A DNA stretch of 9,889 nucleotides, from the NCBI GenBank assembly GCA_002170915.1, contig NHHQ01000053.1:7418-17306 (forward strand). Direction: 5' to 3'. The notes beneath the pieces are model-generated. The model ran no database searches and had not been told where the DNA came from. It worked only from the letters and a program-made list of their open reading frames with translations. Positions 1-7,393 of this stretch are shown piece by piece. A program made the translations under genes and the position numbers. The DNA is from Rhodospirillaceae bacterium TMED167. Its GTDB lineage: Bacteria; Pseudomonadota; Alphaproteobacteria; Rhodospirillales_A; UBA2165. Positions within the stretch are counted from its first letter, which is position 1, and each line of letters begins with the position of its first letter.

Positions 1-221
1 TCCATTACGTTTGAATGTTTGAGAGGGTCTACGACGCTGGAGAGTTGCTCGTAACTATTTCGACCCAATACGTCCAGGCAGCGCAATGCGCAGGATTCTG
101 CAAAGCCCGCATGGTCACGGTGAACCAGCATCAGATGTTCCCGAAGGTTCGCGTGGCTAGGCTGTTGGCCTTTCTTTAGACTATTCATCCAGCTCGATTC
201 AATACTATTCCACGCTTTCAT
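1..221 (-). CDS. N-terminal fragment of an unidentified protein (runs off left edge)
   Basis: The frame read leftward from an ATG at 221 stays open to the window edge, giving 73 complete codons and no stop. An in-frame TAA at 242-240 bounds the start on the upstream side. The peptide starts MKAWNSIESSW and contains REHLMLVHRDHAGF (about residues 27-40) and RNSYEQL (about 54-60), with no signal peptide or membrane segment. It has the feel of a soluble enzyme N-terminus, possibly the lead-in to a methyltransferase domain, but no diagnostic motif is inside the window, so no function is assigned. The ribosome site is weak: a GGA about 12 nt before the ATG. A second ATG at 188 is possible. It lies 73 bp downstream of the transporter gene in the same direction and may be its operon partner. 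Confidence 0.55.
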   Translation of the reverse strand, partial: MKAWNSIESSWMNSLKKGQQPSHANLREHLMLVHRDHAGFAESCALRCLDVLGRNSYEQLSSVVDPLKHSNVM

Positions 222-294
222 TGATAAAAAATATCCATTTTATTAAGTGAGGTATTAGGCCCAGGTGTGGGTCGGTTGAGTGCATGGTCCAATG

Positions 295-1536
295 TCAGCT
301 TAATGACGGCGGAGGTCGGGCATTTAAAAGACTGGGGGTTATAACCATGAAACTAAATGAACAGAAGAATACGTAAATCGCTAATGTGACAAACTGAGTC
401 TCTAAGGTAACACCGGCGTCTATTAATAAGCCCATCAACCCAGGTGCAATGGACGTAGACAGTACCAACATGGCAAAGCACATAGACCTAATCGCACCCA
501 AGTATTCAGAGCCATAAAGTTCAACCCATAAGGCGCTCAGAACAATCGTTGCAGCTCCAGCGGACGCTCCCATTAAGATCATAAAGACAGGAGCAGCATA
601 GGTCTCGTCTGTACTGGATAGGAGTGCCAGCCCTAAACCTAGCGGAACCAGGTAGAACCGCAATAAAGACACGGCACTAAATTGGTCTACCAACCACCCT
701 GACGCGAGCGTAATTCCCGTCGCGCTTGCCGCATACAGAGGATAACAAGATGCAAACATTGCAAGCGACCAAGATTTTGTTTCAACGAGATGAACCTGAT
801 GGAACAGGATCCCAGTCATAATGAACGGCGCTGCAAGTAGCCCGGGTATTAGTTGATAAAATCGTAAGTCCTTGAGGACTTGGGCTCGGTTCCACGACAC
901 ACGAGGATTTCCGGACGGATCCGGTTCTTCATTTTGCGACCGATCAAGGCCTTGAGATCGCACGCATTTTCCAAGCCAGCAAAGGACCGGAACAAAAATC
1001 ACGGCCACACAAAGCGAGACCCCCATCCAAATTTCACGCCAAGTTAACAAGGTCAAAGAGAAAGCCACAAGAAAGGGTAAGAGAGCCTCGCCCAGAGGGT
1101 GTCCAAGTGATGCAATGCTTAACGCTCGCCCGCGACCTCTCGAAAACCAACGCGCCATGGCAGTCATGGCGACATGAGTGCACAAGCCTTGGCCGAACAA
1201 ACGGAGCCCGAATAGAGACAAAAAAAGTAGTGCGAGCGAACTGGCATTGGCCATCAGCACCCCAAATCCGCTTAACGCCAAGAGCGTAACTGCTCCAAGC
1301 AGCGACAGATCAATTTCGTCTGCAAATTTTCCAATCCAAAAAAAAACTAGGGCACTGGCAAGTGTTGCCGCTGAATAAAGTGTCCCGAACATCCCATGTG
1401 AGAGGTTCAATTCGCTTCTTATTTCTCCGGCAAAAAGGGAAACAAAAAACGTTTGCCCGATACTTGATCCGAAAGTCAGGAGGACCCCCATACCAAGCGC
1501 CGGTGTGGCTCCAATCAAAATACGTTTGAAAAACAT
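295..1536 (-). CDS. Major facilitator superfamily (MFS) transporter
   Basis: A 413-residue polytopic inner-membrane protein of usual MFS length. Hydrophobic segments fall into two halves of about six helices, split by a hydrophilic central loop at about residues 190-225. A loop 2-3 motif resembling MFS motif A lies at residues 69-81 (G69, D73, D76), without the usual following basic residues. Helix 4 carries the R112-L-F-G-Q-G segment, and a basic stretch follows at 129-137 (RWFSRGRGR). This layout recalls the broad MFS_1 group of organic-anion and exporter-type carriers. The substrate and direction of transport cannot be told. No good Shine-Dalgarno site precedes the ATG. The gene follows the methyltransferase by 67 bp and probably moves the substrate or product of the oxygenase/methyltransferase pair (inference). 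Confidence 0.88.
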   Translation of the reverse strand: MFFKRILIGATPALGMGVLLTFGSSIGQTFFVSLFAGEIRSELNLSHGMFGTLYSAATLASALVFFWIGKFADEIDLSLLGAVTLLALSGFGVLMANASSLALLFLSLFGLRLFGQGLCTHVAMTAMARWFSRGRGRALSIASLGHPLGEALLPFLVAFSLTLLTWREIWMGVSLCVAVIFVPVLCWLGKCVRSQGLDRSQNEEPDPSGNPRVSWNRAQVLKDLRFYQLIPGLLAAPFIMTGILFHQVHLVETKSWSLAMFASCYPLYAASATGITLASGWLVDQFSAVSLLRFYLVPLGLGLALLSSTDETYAAPVFMILMGASAGAATIVLSALWVELYGSEYLGAIRSMCFAMLVLSTSIAPGLMGLLIDAGVTLETQFVTLAIYVFFCSFSFMVITPSLLNARPPPSLS

Positions 1537-1554
1537 GGAAGATATAAAGCTCTG

Positions 1555-1591
1555 TGGCCCTTATCATTCGGGATAAATATTCTCGCGGCCA
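1555..1591. repeat. Nested inverted repeat before the MFS gene
   Basis: Two concentric perfect 5-bp inverted repeats lie in the 67-bp gap between the methyltransferase and transporter genes. The outer arms are TGGCC (1555-1559) and GGCCA (1587-1591). The inner arms are TTATC (1561-1565) and GATAA (1572-1576). On the minus strand this ends about 18 nt before the transporter start. It could be an operator or an mRNA hairpin. No T-run follows on the minus strand, so it is not a standard terminator. Arms this short can occur by chance. Confidence 0.3.
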
Positions 1592-1603
1592 TAACTATTC
1601 AGC

Positions 1604-2434
1604 TTAGGATAGAAAAATCAGCATAACCTCCTGCTCGAACCGCCATAGTCCATCTTTAAGGCAATTATCTAAGTAGGGGCCAGTCGTCGAATTATCCCGC
1701 ATCGCCTCTAGATCAATGGTGTCATCGAAAATGCAGCGCTGTAGATAACCCTCTACCTGAGGCAGCGAGCCTTCGGGCACACCATTTTCATAGCAGATTT
1801 TCTCAACTTTGTAAGAGACGCCCATCTTCGTTAGCGTTTGTATTATTTGTTCAGCGCTCGAATAAGGCTCACCCGAACCTCCCTTGAAGCCGTTTAAGTA
1901 ATGCTCATAAAAGCGAAGATAGTGAGATTTATCGCTCGCATGGGCTATAAAACCTACGCCAGCGAGGGCAAAAATAAAGCGTTCTAAGGCGACTTCGAGT
2001 TCTTCTTTAGGAACCGCGTACAAAGCATGGGTGGCCCACAGGATATCGAAGGCTCCCCGATCACAGGGCAAATCCTGTAAAGTGGTCTCAAATTCGGCGC
2101 CAGCTACAAATGGAGGCGAGAGAACTCCCCGAGCCTCGGAAATTGAAAATGCAGAGGGATCAAGGAGCGCATATTCGACGGGAAATAGTTTTGCATCGGC
2201 AATCTTGGCATATTGGCCAAGTGCCAACGGAAATTTACCAGATCCGCAAGCGACATCCAAAAGCTTTAGGCTGCGATGCCCCACTTCTGCTTGACGTGTT
2301 TCCAGCCACTTCTTCCAATCGAGGGATTCTGCAAGATACTTATAATCTACAGAGGCAAGGGTATAGAAAGCCTCCATTTCGGTTCGGCTGGCTTCGCTCC
2401 AATGTTCACAACTTCGCACAAATGTGTCTGTCAT
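1604..2434 (-). CDS. Class I SAM-dependent methyltransferase
   Basis: A 276-residue soluble protein with a Rossmann-type methyltransferase core. Motif I is at residues 58-69 (LLDVACGSGKFP; the D-x-A-C-G-S-G turn binds S-adenosylmethionine). An acidic strand end, LLDPS at 90-94, fits the motif II position, and F129-D130-I-L-W with the following ATHALYAVP (134-142) fits motif IV/post-IV. An N-terminal extension of about 55 residues and a C-terminal part rich in acidic and aromatic residues probably form the acceptor pocket. The acceptor is unknown; the fold suits N-, O- or C-methylation of a small molecule. The start is fixed by GGAGGG 8 nt upstream, which lies inside the last codons of the oxygenase gene. 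The 4-bp gap between the two genes implies co-translation and a shared pathway. Confidence 0.87.
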   Translation of the reverse strand: MTDTFVRSCEHWSEASRTEMEAFYTLASVDYKYLAESLDWKKWLETRQAEVGHRSLKLLDVACGSGKFPLALGQYAKIADAKLFPVEYALLDPSAFSISEARGVLSPPFVAGAEFETTLQDLPCDRGAFDILWATHALYAVPKEELEVALERFIFALAGVGFIAHASDKSHYLRFYEHYLNGFKGGSGEPYSSAEQIIQTLTKMGVSYKVEKICYENGVPEGSLPQVEGYLQRCIFDDTIDLEAMRDNSTTGPYLDNCLKDGLWRFEQEVMLIFLS

Positions 2435-2438
2435 ATTT

Positions 2439-3416
2439 TTAACCCTCCGAGTCCCAGCAGATCGGGTTGAGCTCGCTTGCTGCTACTCCACCGGGATTTA
2501 CGCCGGGAATGAATTTCTGCCAATCACCGGACACCATCGTTGGCTCAGGAATAACACGCGCCCCATCCGCAAAATACGTATTCGCCAACACGACACGGCT
2601 CTGGCGGGTCTGGTTTTGCTCAGCTGTGTGGAAACTACGATTATGATGGAAGCTCACTTCGCCAATATCAAATGCTCCATCTTCAATAACTACCTTGTTT
2701 GCACTAAAAACCTCGGAAATTTGGCGATCGTAGCTGGTATCAAACTTGTTAAATTCGATATCTTTAACCAGGTCAAAAACGCCGAGAGGCTTGGCAAAGG
2801 CCAAAGGGCCCATCGCAATTGGGATCGGCTGGGCAGGTATCCATGCAGTTACGACATCATCGGTCGCTAGCGGAAAATGGTGATCATCAAAGTGCCAGGG
2901 TGTTCTGCCACAACCGGGCTCCTTCGACAGGATATTATCATGATAAAGTCGTACGCTTTGTACATCCAAAAGTTCCGCGCATATTTTGCCTATTCGTTCA
3001 CTGACGACGTATGACCTGATGAGGGAATTCTCCGGCCATGCCAACTCAATGCTGAGAAAGCGATCGCGCACACCCCCGTCTAGGGAGACCTTGAAAAATT
3101 CTTCCAAGAGCTTAATTAGCTCCGTTCGGAGCCTGATCACGGCACCCGGAGAGAGGACGTTTGCCAGTTTGACAAAACCGTCTCTCCGAAAGTCTTCTCG
3201 ATGTTGCGTGGTCAGTTCGAAGGGTATTCGCATTTCTTCAGAAATCTCGGAATCGCTTGGCAAATCTATTGAGGGCAATGGTGCGACATCGGATAAGACA
3301 CCTGCCCTATGGCCACTGTTGTCAGCGAGTGTCACGTACCAATCCCACCAAGCCTGATTGTCCTGCTCCCACGGCTGATTGACATCAGTTCGACGCGCAT
3401 TGTTACCTGTTAGCAT
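2439..3416 (-). CDS. Phytanoyl-CoA dioxygenase (PhyH)-family Fe(II)/2-oxoglutarate oxygenase
   Basis: A 325-residue cytoplasmic oxygenase. The iron-binding facial triad is visible: H175-x-D177 in WHFDDHH (174-180) and a distal H263 in RSFHTAEQN (260-268). R274, eleven residues later, is placed to bind the 2-oxoglutarate carboxylate. Members of this family hydroxylate, halogenate or otherwise oxidise small molecules, with decarboxylation of 2-oxoglutarate to succinate. An N-terminal extension with the aromatic cluster AWWDWY (22-27) precedes the domain, which starts near residue 65 (PFELTTQHREDFRRDGF). The substrate is unknown. The ATG at 3416 has no clear Shine-Dalgarno site and follows the helicase stop by 29 bp, so its start is less certain than that of the next gene. 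Coupling to the methyltransferase suggests hydroxylation and methylation of one compound. Confidence 0.88.
   Translation of the reverse strand: MLTGNNARRTDVNQPWEQDNQAWWDWYVTLADNSGHRAGVLSDVAPLPSIDLPSDSEISEEMRIPFELTTQHREDFRRDGFVKLANVLSPGAVIRLRTELIKLLEEFFKVSLDGGVRDRFLSIELAWPENSLIRSYVVSERIGKICAELLDVQSVRLYHDNILSKEPGCGRTPWHFDDHHFPLATDDVVTAWIPAQPIPIAMGPLAFAKPLGVFDLVKDIEFNKFDTSYDRQISEVFSANKVVIEDGAFDIGEVSFHHNRSFHTAEQNQTRQSRVVLANTYFADGARVIPEPTMVSGDWQKFIPGVNPGGVAASELNPICWDSEG
2443..2448 (-). promoter_or_regulatory. Shine-Dalgarno site of the methyltransferase gene, inside the oxygenase 3' end
   Basis: GGAGGG on the minus strand sits 8 nt before the methyltransferase ATG and overlaps the final Glu-Gly codons of the oxygenase. 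This arrangement is typical of translational coupling and fixes the downstream start. Confidence 0.75.
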
Positions 3417-3445
3417 TACGGGTTACTGCTTTTTTCTGCTAAGGG

Positions 3446-5293
3446 TCATGGCGTCGCGCCCAGCGAAGCAAGATGATCGGCAGCAACAAAGTATGGGAGA
3501 TTATCCCTGTCTGAACATCCCATCATCACCAACCGTTCAGTAATTTTAAGAGCTTTTTGGTATTTGCGTTCGTTTTCATCTCGTCCATTGACCAGGAACA
3601 TCTCACCGCACACAGAAATACCGTAGTTTGCTTGGAGTGAACGAATTTTTCGACCTGAAATGAGACCGTCAGAGATCAGGGAGAGATCAAATTCTTCTTT
3701 TTGTGTGATTCTATAATCGTTCTCGACCAGATATGCGCGTATCCTCCCTTCTGCCTCTAGGGCCGCGTCCCAATAATCCGACTCTGATTTAGTAGGTGCA
3801 CCAGTCACCCCGAGGAAAGCGTGGCAAAAAATAAGAAATGCCTGCTCATCTGATGTCGCGGTTTTCCATGCCCTCGAGCCAAGCTTTTGCCAGATAGACA
3901 AATTCATCTCATCATAAACTCTTGGCACCCGATCAAAAAATAAGCGATGTAATCCATTTTCGTTCAGCGTATTATCTAATTTCTGTTCCTTATAAATATC
4001 GGTAGCGGCGTACGTGCCACAAATAGGACACGTGTCGTCTTCATAAGCCCCCTTTTTGTAAATAAACGAACACCGCGTCCTGTTTGGCAGTTCGCTCTTA
4101 CACAGAAGATAAGTATCATTAATATCTTCATCATCCTGTTGCTGTCCGATCCAATTAAATCGGTTCATAAAACGGATATGCGAGCGCCTATGGCTCCACA
4201 GGTTCCATTCCAGTTTTTCAACTGGGCCAAATGTACTCCAGTTCGAACTAACATCGATGATGACGCATTGTTCTTTGCCCGGCGCCGACCGCAATCCACG
4301 GCCGACCGATTGCCCCCATAATACCTTTGAGAGCGTTGGTCGGAGGTGCACGATGATATTGCAGTGTGGATTATCCCACCCCTCCGAGAGAACTCCCACT
4401 GACACCATCGCCTCAATGTCACCGTTTTCATGACGCGCGAGTAACTTCATTCTCTCGTTGACCGGTGTCTTAGCCGTTACGATGGCAGCCTCGATACCGT
4501 TTTCCCGGATGCTACGCAAAGTGGTTTCTGCGACACTGACATCGGCACAAAACCAGGCAGAGATCGGCTTCCCCATAGTTTTCTGACGTTCCTCGCCGTA
4601 ACTCCATATTGCATAGTCTATCATCGAAGACCTAGTTATTGCCGATGATAATTTCGCGACAGGGAAATCACCTGAACTGATATCAATTGTGTCCAGTTCT
4701 AGATCGTGCACGAAATGGGGCCGATAAATCGGCTTCACCAAAACACCCTCTTCAATTAAATTTTCTATATTTGCGCAATCGATTATGGCATCAAACGCAA
4801 GCCCAAGTTGGTCACGTTGATCTCCCGTGCGACGCTCCGGGGACGCCGTCATGCCCATGAACGGGGCACCTTTTTTCCCTCGTTCATTGAAATCATCTAT
4901 TATGCGTTTGTAGCCTGTCCCATTTGGTGACACCCGATGAGCCTCATCGACAATAATGAGGTCTGCCTTGGGGATTGCATCTTCTAAAACATTTTTCGCC
5001 CGCATCGTCGTTGAGAGCAAAATGTCATAGTCTTCAAATGCGGTCCCCTTATCTGATATTTTTAGTTTGCGGACGCGGTGCTTTTTCTTAAGAGCCTCGT
5101 GGAGTTGCTCCAGCAACACCAGTCTGTGGCAAAGAACGATAATCTTTTTGCCCTTAAAAAATCGCTCTATAAGCTCACTGGCCATCACAGTTTTACCTGC
5201 GCCGGTCGGTGCTTTTATAATAAATCTACGATATTTCTTCAGAATGGACGGGAATTCGTCGATAAATTTCTGTTGCCAATCTCTGAGATTCAT
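3446..5293 (-). CDS. DEAH-box superfamily 2 helicase with four-cysteine zinc-binding-like element
   Basis: A 615-residue SF2 helicase of the broad SSL2/UvsW-like type. Visible motifs, in order: a Q-like RDWQQKF start (4-10), Walker A APTGAGKT (28-35), DEAH (116-119), motif III T149-A-S, motif V GVLSEGWDNP (300-309) and motif VI QSVGRGLR (328-335). These define two RecA-like domains for ATP-driven translocation on nucleic acid. Next come four cysteines (C398, C408, C422, C425, the last pair as CPIC) spaced like a zinc ribbon. The remaining roughly 190 residues match no domain I recognise; no nuclease or methylase motif is visible. The role could be repair, recombination, phage-derived or defence. 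No strong Shine-Dalgarno site precedes the ATG; an in-frame TGA at 5323-5321 limits the start. It sits upstream of metabolic genes in the same direction, which is unexpected. Confidence 0.88.
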   Translation of the reverse strand: MNLRDWQQKFIDEFPSILKKYRRFIIKAPTGAGKTVMASELIERFFKGKKIIVLCHRLVLLEQLHEALKKKHRVRKLKISDKGTAFEDYDILLSTTMRAKNVLEDAIPKADLIIVDEAHRVSPNGTGYKRIIDDFNERGKKGAPFMGMTASPERRTGDQRDQLGLAFDAIIDCANIENLIEEGVLVKPIYRPHFVHDLELDTIDISSGDFPVAKLSSAITRSSMIDYAIWSYGEERQKTMGKPISAWFCADVSVAETTLRSIRENGIEAAIVTAKTPVNERMKLLARHENGDIEAMVSVGVLSEGWDNPHCNIIVHLRPTLSKVLWGQSVGRGLRSAPGKEQCVIIDVSSNWSTFGPVEKLEWNLWSHRRSHIRFMNRFNWIGQQQDDEDINDTYLLCKSELPNRTRCSFIYKKGAYEDDTCPICGTYAATDIYKEQKLDNTLNENGLHRLFFDRVPRVYDEMNLSIWQKLGSRAWKTATSDEQAFLIFCHAFLGVTGAPTKSESDYWDAALEAEGRIRAYLVENDYRITQKEEFDLSLISDGLISGRKIRSLQANYGISVCGEMFLVNGRDENERKYQKALKITERLVMMGCSDRDNLPYFVAADHLASLGATP

Positions 5294-5672
5294 GTCGCTT
5301 CTGTATGTTAGGGAGCAAAGTCAAAAGACTGATTGCTACGGAAAAGGAAAATAAAGTGCAATTTGTTAATTCCGAAACGGTCAAAGGTATCCGACACAAT
5401 TTCGAAGCACAGAGGAGTTACTAACTTTAGACTGAAAATACCAGGAAATACTGGCGTATCATCATTTTTTATTTTCTTTTCTTTTTATCATTTAGCTACT
5501 GGGCAGAAACAAAGGAGAGGAATTTTTTAAACACCAAATTGCCGGAGCCTGCGGCTCAAGAAGTCAATGAACTTTCTTACCTTGAGGGGCAAATAACGCT
5601 TTTCCGGGTAGAGCGCTTCTGGGGTTATCAGTCTTAGTCGACTCGCAAGATTTTATAGGAAATAAAGCATAA
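5294..5672. other. 379-bp intergenic gap with no convincing gene
   Basis: The gap separates the end of the second GST gene from the helicase start, so it should hold the 3' end of the GST transcript and the helicase promoter. A short perfect hairpin, GAGCC-TGC-GGCTC, lies at 5545-5557, but no T-run follows it on the minus strand, so it is at best a weak terminator. An imperfect inverted repeat (ATACCAG at 5438-5444, CTGGCGTAT at 5451-5459) sits beside a strong pyrimidine tract at about 5465-5487 on the plus strand. TTGACT on the minus strand (5324-5319) resembles a -35 box, but no -10 box is correctly spaced. No tRNA or known mobile-element end was recognised. Confidence 0.5.
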
Positions 5673-6488
5673 CTACGCACGAGCAGCATTATAGTTTTCA
5701 AGTTTGACCCTTGCTTCGTCAACGAGTGCCAACCCGGCTTTTGCATGATCAGAACCAATATCTGCTGTATGGCCTTCATATTCATCAAGCCCGAGAACGC
5801 TCGGACGTTGACCAAGGTTTTCCCACCAATTAGCAACCTGCGGTCGTCCATCAAACCAAATATCAAGCCACTTGATCATGTCTAAAACTTTGATAAGGGG
5901 TGCGTAGCAGGTTTCTACGAGCGTGAGATTATCGCCCATGATCCAAGGCCTACCATCTGACAGGGTGTCATCCATTTTTTTAAAAATACGGTCCCAACCC
6001 ACAATGCCACGCAGCACCCAATCAGAATCCATACCTTCTCGTATTACGGATTGCTGTCGTAGAGTTTTTTCCAGATCAGGTTGCTTTTTCCATCTTTTTT
6101 CTAATTTATTTACGTCAATCACAGATCTAAAACGCGTTACAAAATTGAGAGCTGCTACACCAGGAAAACCTGTTTCATCGGAATCTTTTATCCATTCACG
6201 CATGTAGGCCCGCTGCAGAGGGTCACTGGGCTTGAGAGCTGGATCAGCCGCCAAATCGTCTATGTAGTCGCAAATTATTGAGGACTCTCGGATGGGCTGC
6301 CCGTTATGCACTAGAGTTGGCACCACCGCTTTGGGATTGATTTTCAAATAATCGCTCTCAAAGTGATCTTCATTTAATAGTTTAATGTAATGAGGGGTCC
6401 AGTCATCAATTCCCTTTTCTGAGAGTGTGACGACTGCTCTGTTAGAGCACACGGAATCCGCTTCTTTAAGATAATATAATTCTAACAT
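5673..6488 (-). CDS. Glutathione S-transferase-like protein, second of a tandem pair
   Basis: A 271-residue cytosolic GST-fold protein. The N-terminal thioredoxin-like domain (about 1-80) has an S12-V-C14-S15-N-R17 motif at the start of helix 1, where Ser/Cys-type GSTs activate glutathione. It also has INPKAVVPTLV (50-60, with cis-Pro57) and E68-S69, which bind the glutathione gamma-glutamyl group. The helical C-terminal domain runs from about 90, with NLTLVET at 187-193 in the usual N-capping position. At 271 residues it exceeds the common 200-220; the extra length lies mainly in a charged stretch at about 120-165, as in the aryl-ether-cleaving LigF/LigE type GSTs. Substrate unknown. AGAGGG 7 nt before the ATG supports the start. 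It follows the other GST gene by 27 bp, so they are probably one transcript. Confidence 0.87.
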   Translation of the reverse strand: MLELYYLKEADSVCSNRAVVTLSEKGIDDWTPHYIKLLNEDHFESDYLKINPKAVVPTLVHNGQPIRESSIICDYIDDLAADPALKPSDPLQRAYMREWIKDSDETGFPGVAALNFVTRFRSVIDVNKLEKRWKKQPDLEKTLRQQSVIREGMDSDWVLRGIVGWDRIFKKMDDTLSDGRPWIMGDNLTLVETCYAPLIKVLDMIKWLDIWFDGRPQVANWWENLGQRPSVLGLDEYEGHTADIGSDHAKAGLALVDEARVKLENYNAARA

Positions 6489-6495
6489 TCTTCTA

Positions 6496-6501
6496 CCCTC
6501 T
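6496..6501 (-). promoter_or_regulatory. Shine-Dalgarno site of the second GST gene
   Basis: AGAGGG on the minus strand lies 7 nt before the ATG at 6488, within the 27-bp gap between the two GST genes, and supports that start. Confidence 0.6.
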
Positions 6502-6515
6502 AAAAGTACTTACCC

Positions 6516-7328
6516 CTAAGCGACTGCAGCTGGTCCGGGAATTGTGGGGTCAACGCCAGCCGCATATGTGGCCTTCTTCCGCCACTCGATAACAGCTTCC
6601 CGAAACTGAGGGCGTTGAGATATTTTCTCGTACCAATCCGTAATATGAGCGTACGGACTTAAGTCATAGCCCCCCGCAATCATCGTCGTTATCGTCGGCG
6701 ACCATGAAATATCGGCAAGCGTATATTGATTACTCACGATATAGCCACCATCCGCAATCGCTTCGTCCATTTTTGAGAAAACTGAGTTTAGGAGCGAGAT
6801 AGCAGTGTTGACATCTTCTTCTGAAAAATTCTTCCCACCACTATGCTTTCCATGAAAGGCAAGCATATCGGGATCTTTCTGCAATTTCGCGTACCGGGCC
6901 TCCTCCTCTTCTGTTTTAGGAAGCAATTTGGCGTTTATTTTGTGATATTGATAAGTCTTTATCGCTGGCAAGTGGAGGTCGCCCGATTGCTGAAGCCAGT
7001 ATTCTATCTGGGCCTGAGATTGATCTGATACCGCCCGGAAATCTGGGTCTGGAAATTTTTCCTCCAGGTATAGGAGGATATCGTTGGACTCAACAACCAC
7101 TTCACCATCATAGACGAGAGTGGGCACAACCCCTTTCGGATTAATGCCAAAATACTCTTCAGTAATATTTTCCTTTTTCCCAAGATCAATATGATGACCG
7201 ACCCAATCGAGTTTTTTCTCCTCAAGGAGCAGACGCACACGCGCAGCACAATTAGAGCGAGCGGTATGGTACAGGTGTAATCCCTTGTGAGAGAGCACTA
7301 TTTTATTCGCTGGCGTTATTATCCCCAT
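6516..7328 (-). CDS. Glutathione S-transferase-like protein, first of a tandem pair
   Basis: A GST-fold protein of 270 residues from the preferred ATG at 7328. AAGGA at 7339-7335 gives that ATG 6-nt spacing; the alternative ATG (7331) and TTG (7334) are too close to it. Helix 1 begins with S25-N-C27-A-A-R30-V-R, close to the S-S-C-x-x-R-V-R signature of zeta-class enzymes (maleylacetoacetate isomerase). The position matching Ser15 of the neighbouring GST is Ala28. INPKGVVPTLV (62-72, cis-Pro69) and E80-S81 form the glutathione site, and YTLADISW marks the C-terminal domain. The long charged insert between helices 4 and 5 resembles LigF-type beta-etherases, so aryl-ether or other adduct chemistry is as likely as isomerisation. 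The pair has clearly diverged outside the glutathione site, implying different substrates or steps. Confidence 0.87.
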   Translation of the reverse strand: MGIITPANKIVLSHKGLHLYHTARSNCAARVRLLLEEKKLDWVGHHIDLGKKENITEEYFGINPKGVVPTLVYDGEVVVESNDILLYLEEKFPDPDFRAVSDQSQAQIEYWLQQSGDLHLPAIKTYQYHKINAKLLPKTEEEEARYAKLQKDPDMLAFHGKHSGGKNFSEEDVNTAISLLNSVFSKMDEAIADGGYIVSNQYTLADISWSPTITTMIAGGYDLSPYAHITDWYEKISQRPQFREAVIEWRKKATYAAGVDPTIPGPAAVA

Positions 7329-7334
7329 CATCAA

Positions 7335-7339
7335 TCCTT
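7335..7339 (-). promoter_or_regulatory. Shine-Dalgarno site that decides the start of the first GST gene
   Basis: AAGGA on the minus strand touches the TTG at 7334, is 3 nt from the ATG at 7331 and 6 nt from the ATG at 7328. Only the last spacing is normal, so 7328 is the preferred start. Confidence 0.55.
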
Positions 7340-7354
7340 GTTTTATCGTTTTTT

Positions 7355-7388
7355 GCGCACACCGTTCACTTTAAAAGTAACGTGACGC
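7355..7388. repeat. Imperfect 14-bp-stem inverted repeat between cupin and GST genes
   Basis: Almost the whole 59-bp gap is an inverted repeat. On the plus strand, the perfect core ACTTT-A-AAAGT (7368-7378) is extended by GTT/AAC, CAC/GTG and GCG/CGC, with single unpaired C bases at 7363 and 7367 and a small internal loop (CA opposite A). An A-run, not a T-run, follows it on the minus strand, so it is not an intrinsic terminator for the operon. It ends about 15 nt before the GST Shine-Dalgarno site. Possible roles are an operator, an RNA processing or stability hairpin, or translational control of the GST gene. Confidence 0.5.
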
Positions 7389-7393
7389 TTTGG

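Noticed and set aside
2424..2870. A 148-codon plus-strand open frame
   Set aside because: It lies antisense to the oxygenase, whose catalytic motifs are intact, and has no recognisable domain. It is a shadow frame.
5333..5530. A 65-codon plus-strand open frame in the gap between the helicase and GST genes
   Set aside because: It starts with TTG, lacks a convincing ribosome site, has no recognisable motif and its second half is driven by a T-rich tract. It is probably chance.
5545..5557. GAGCC-TGC-GGCTC hairpin as terminator of the GST transcript
   Set aside because: The stem is only 5 bp, lies over 100 bp past the stop codon and is not followed by a T-run on the minus strand.
5564..5866. 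A 100-codon minus-strand open frame
   Set aside because: Most of it overlaps the well-supported GST gene in another frame, and its sequence shows no family features.
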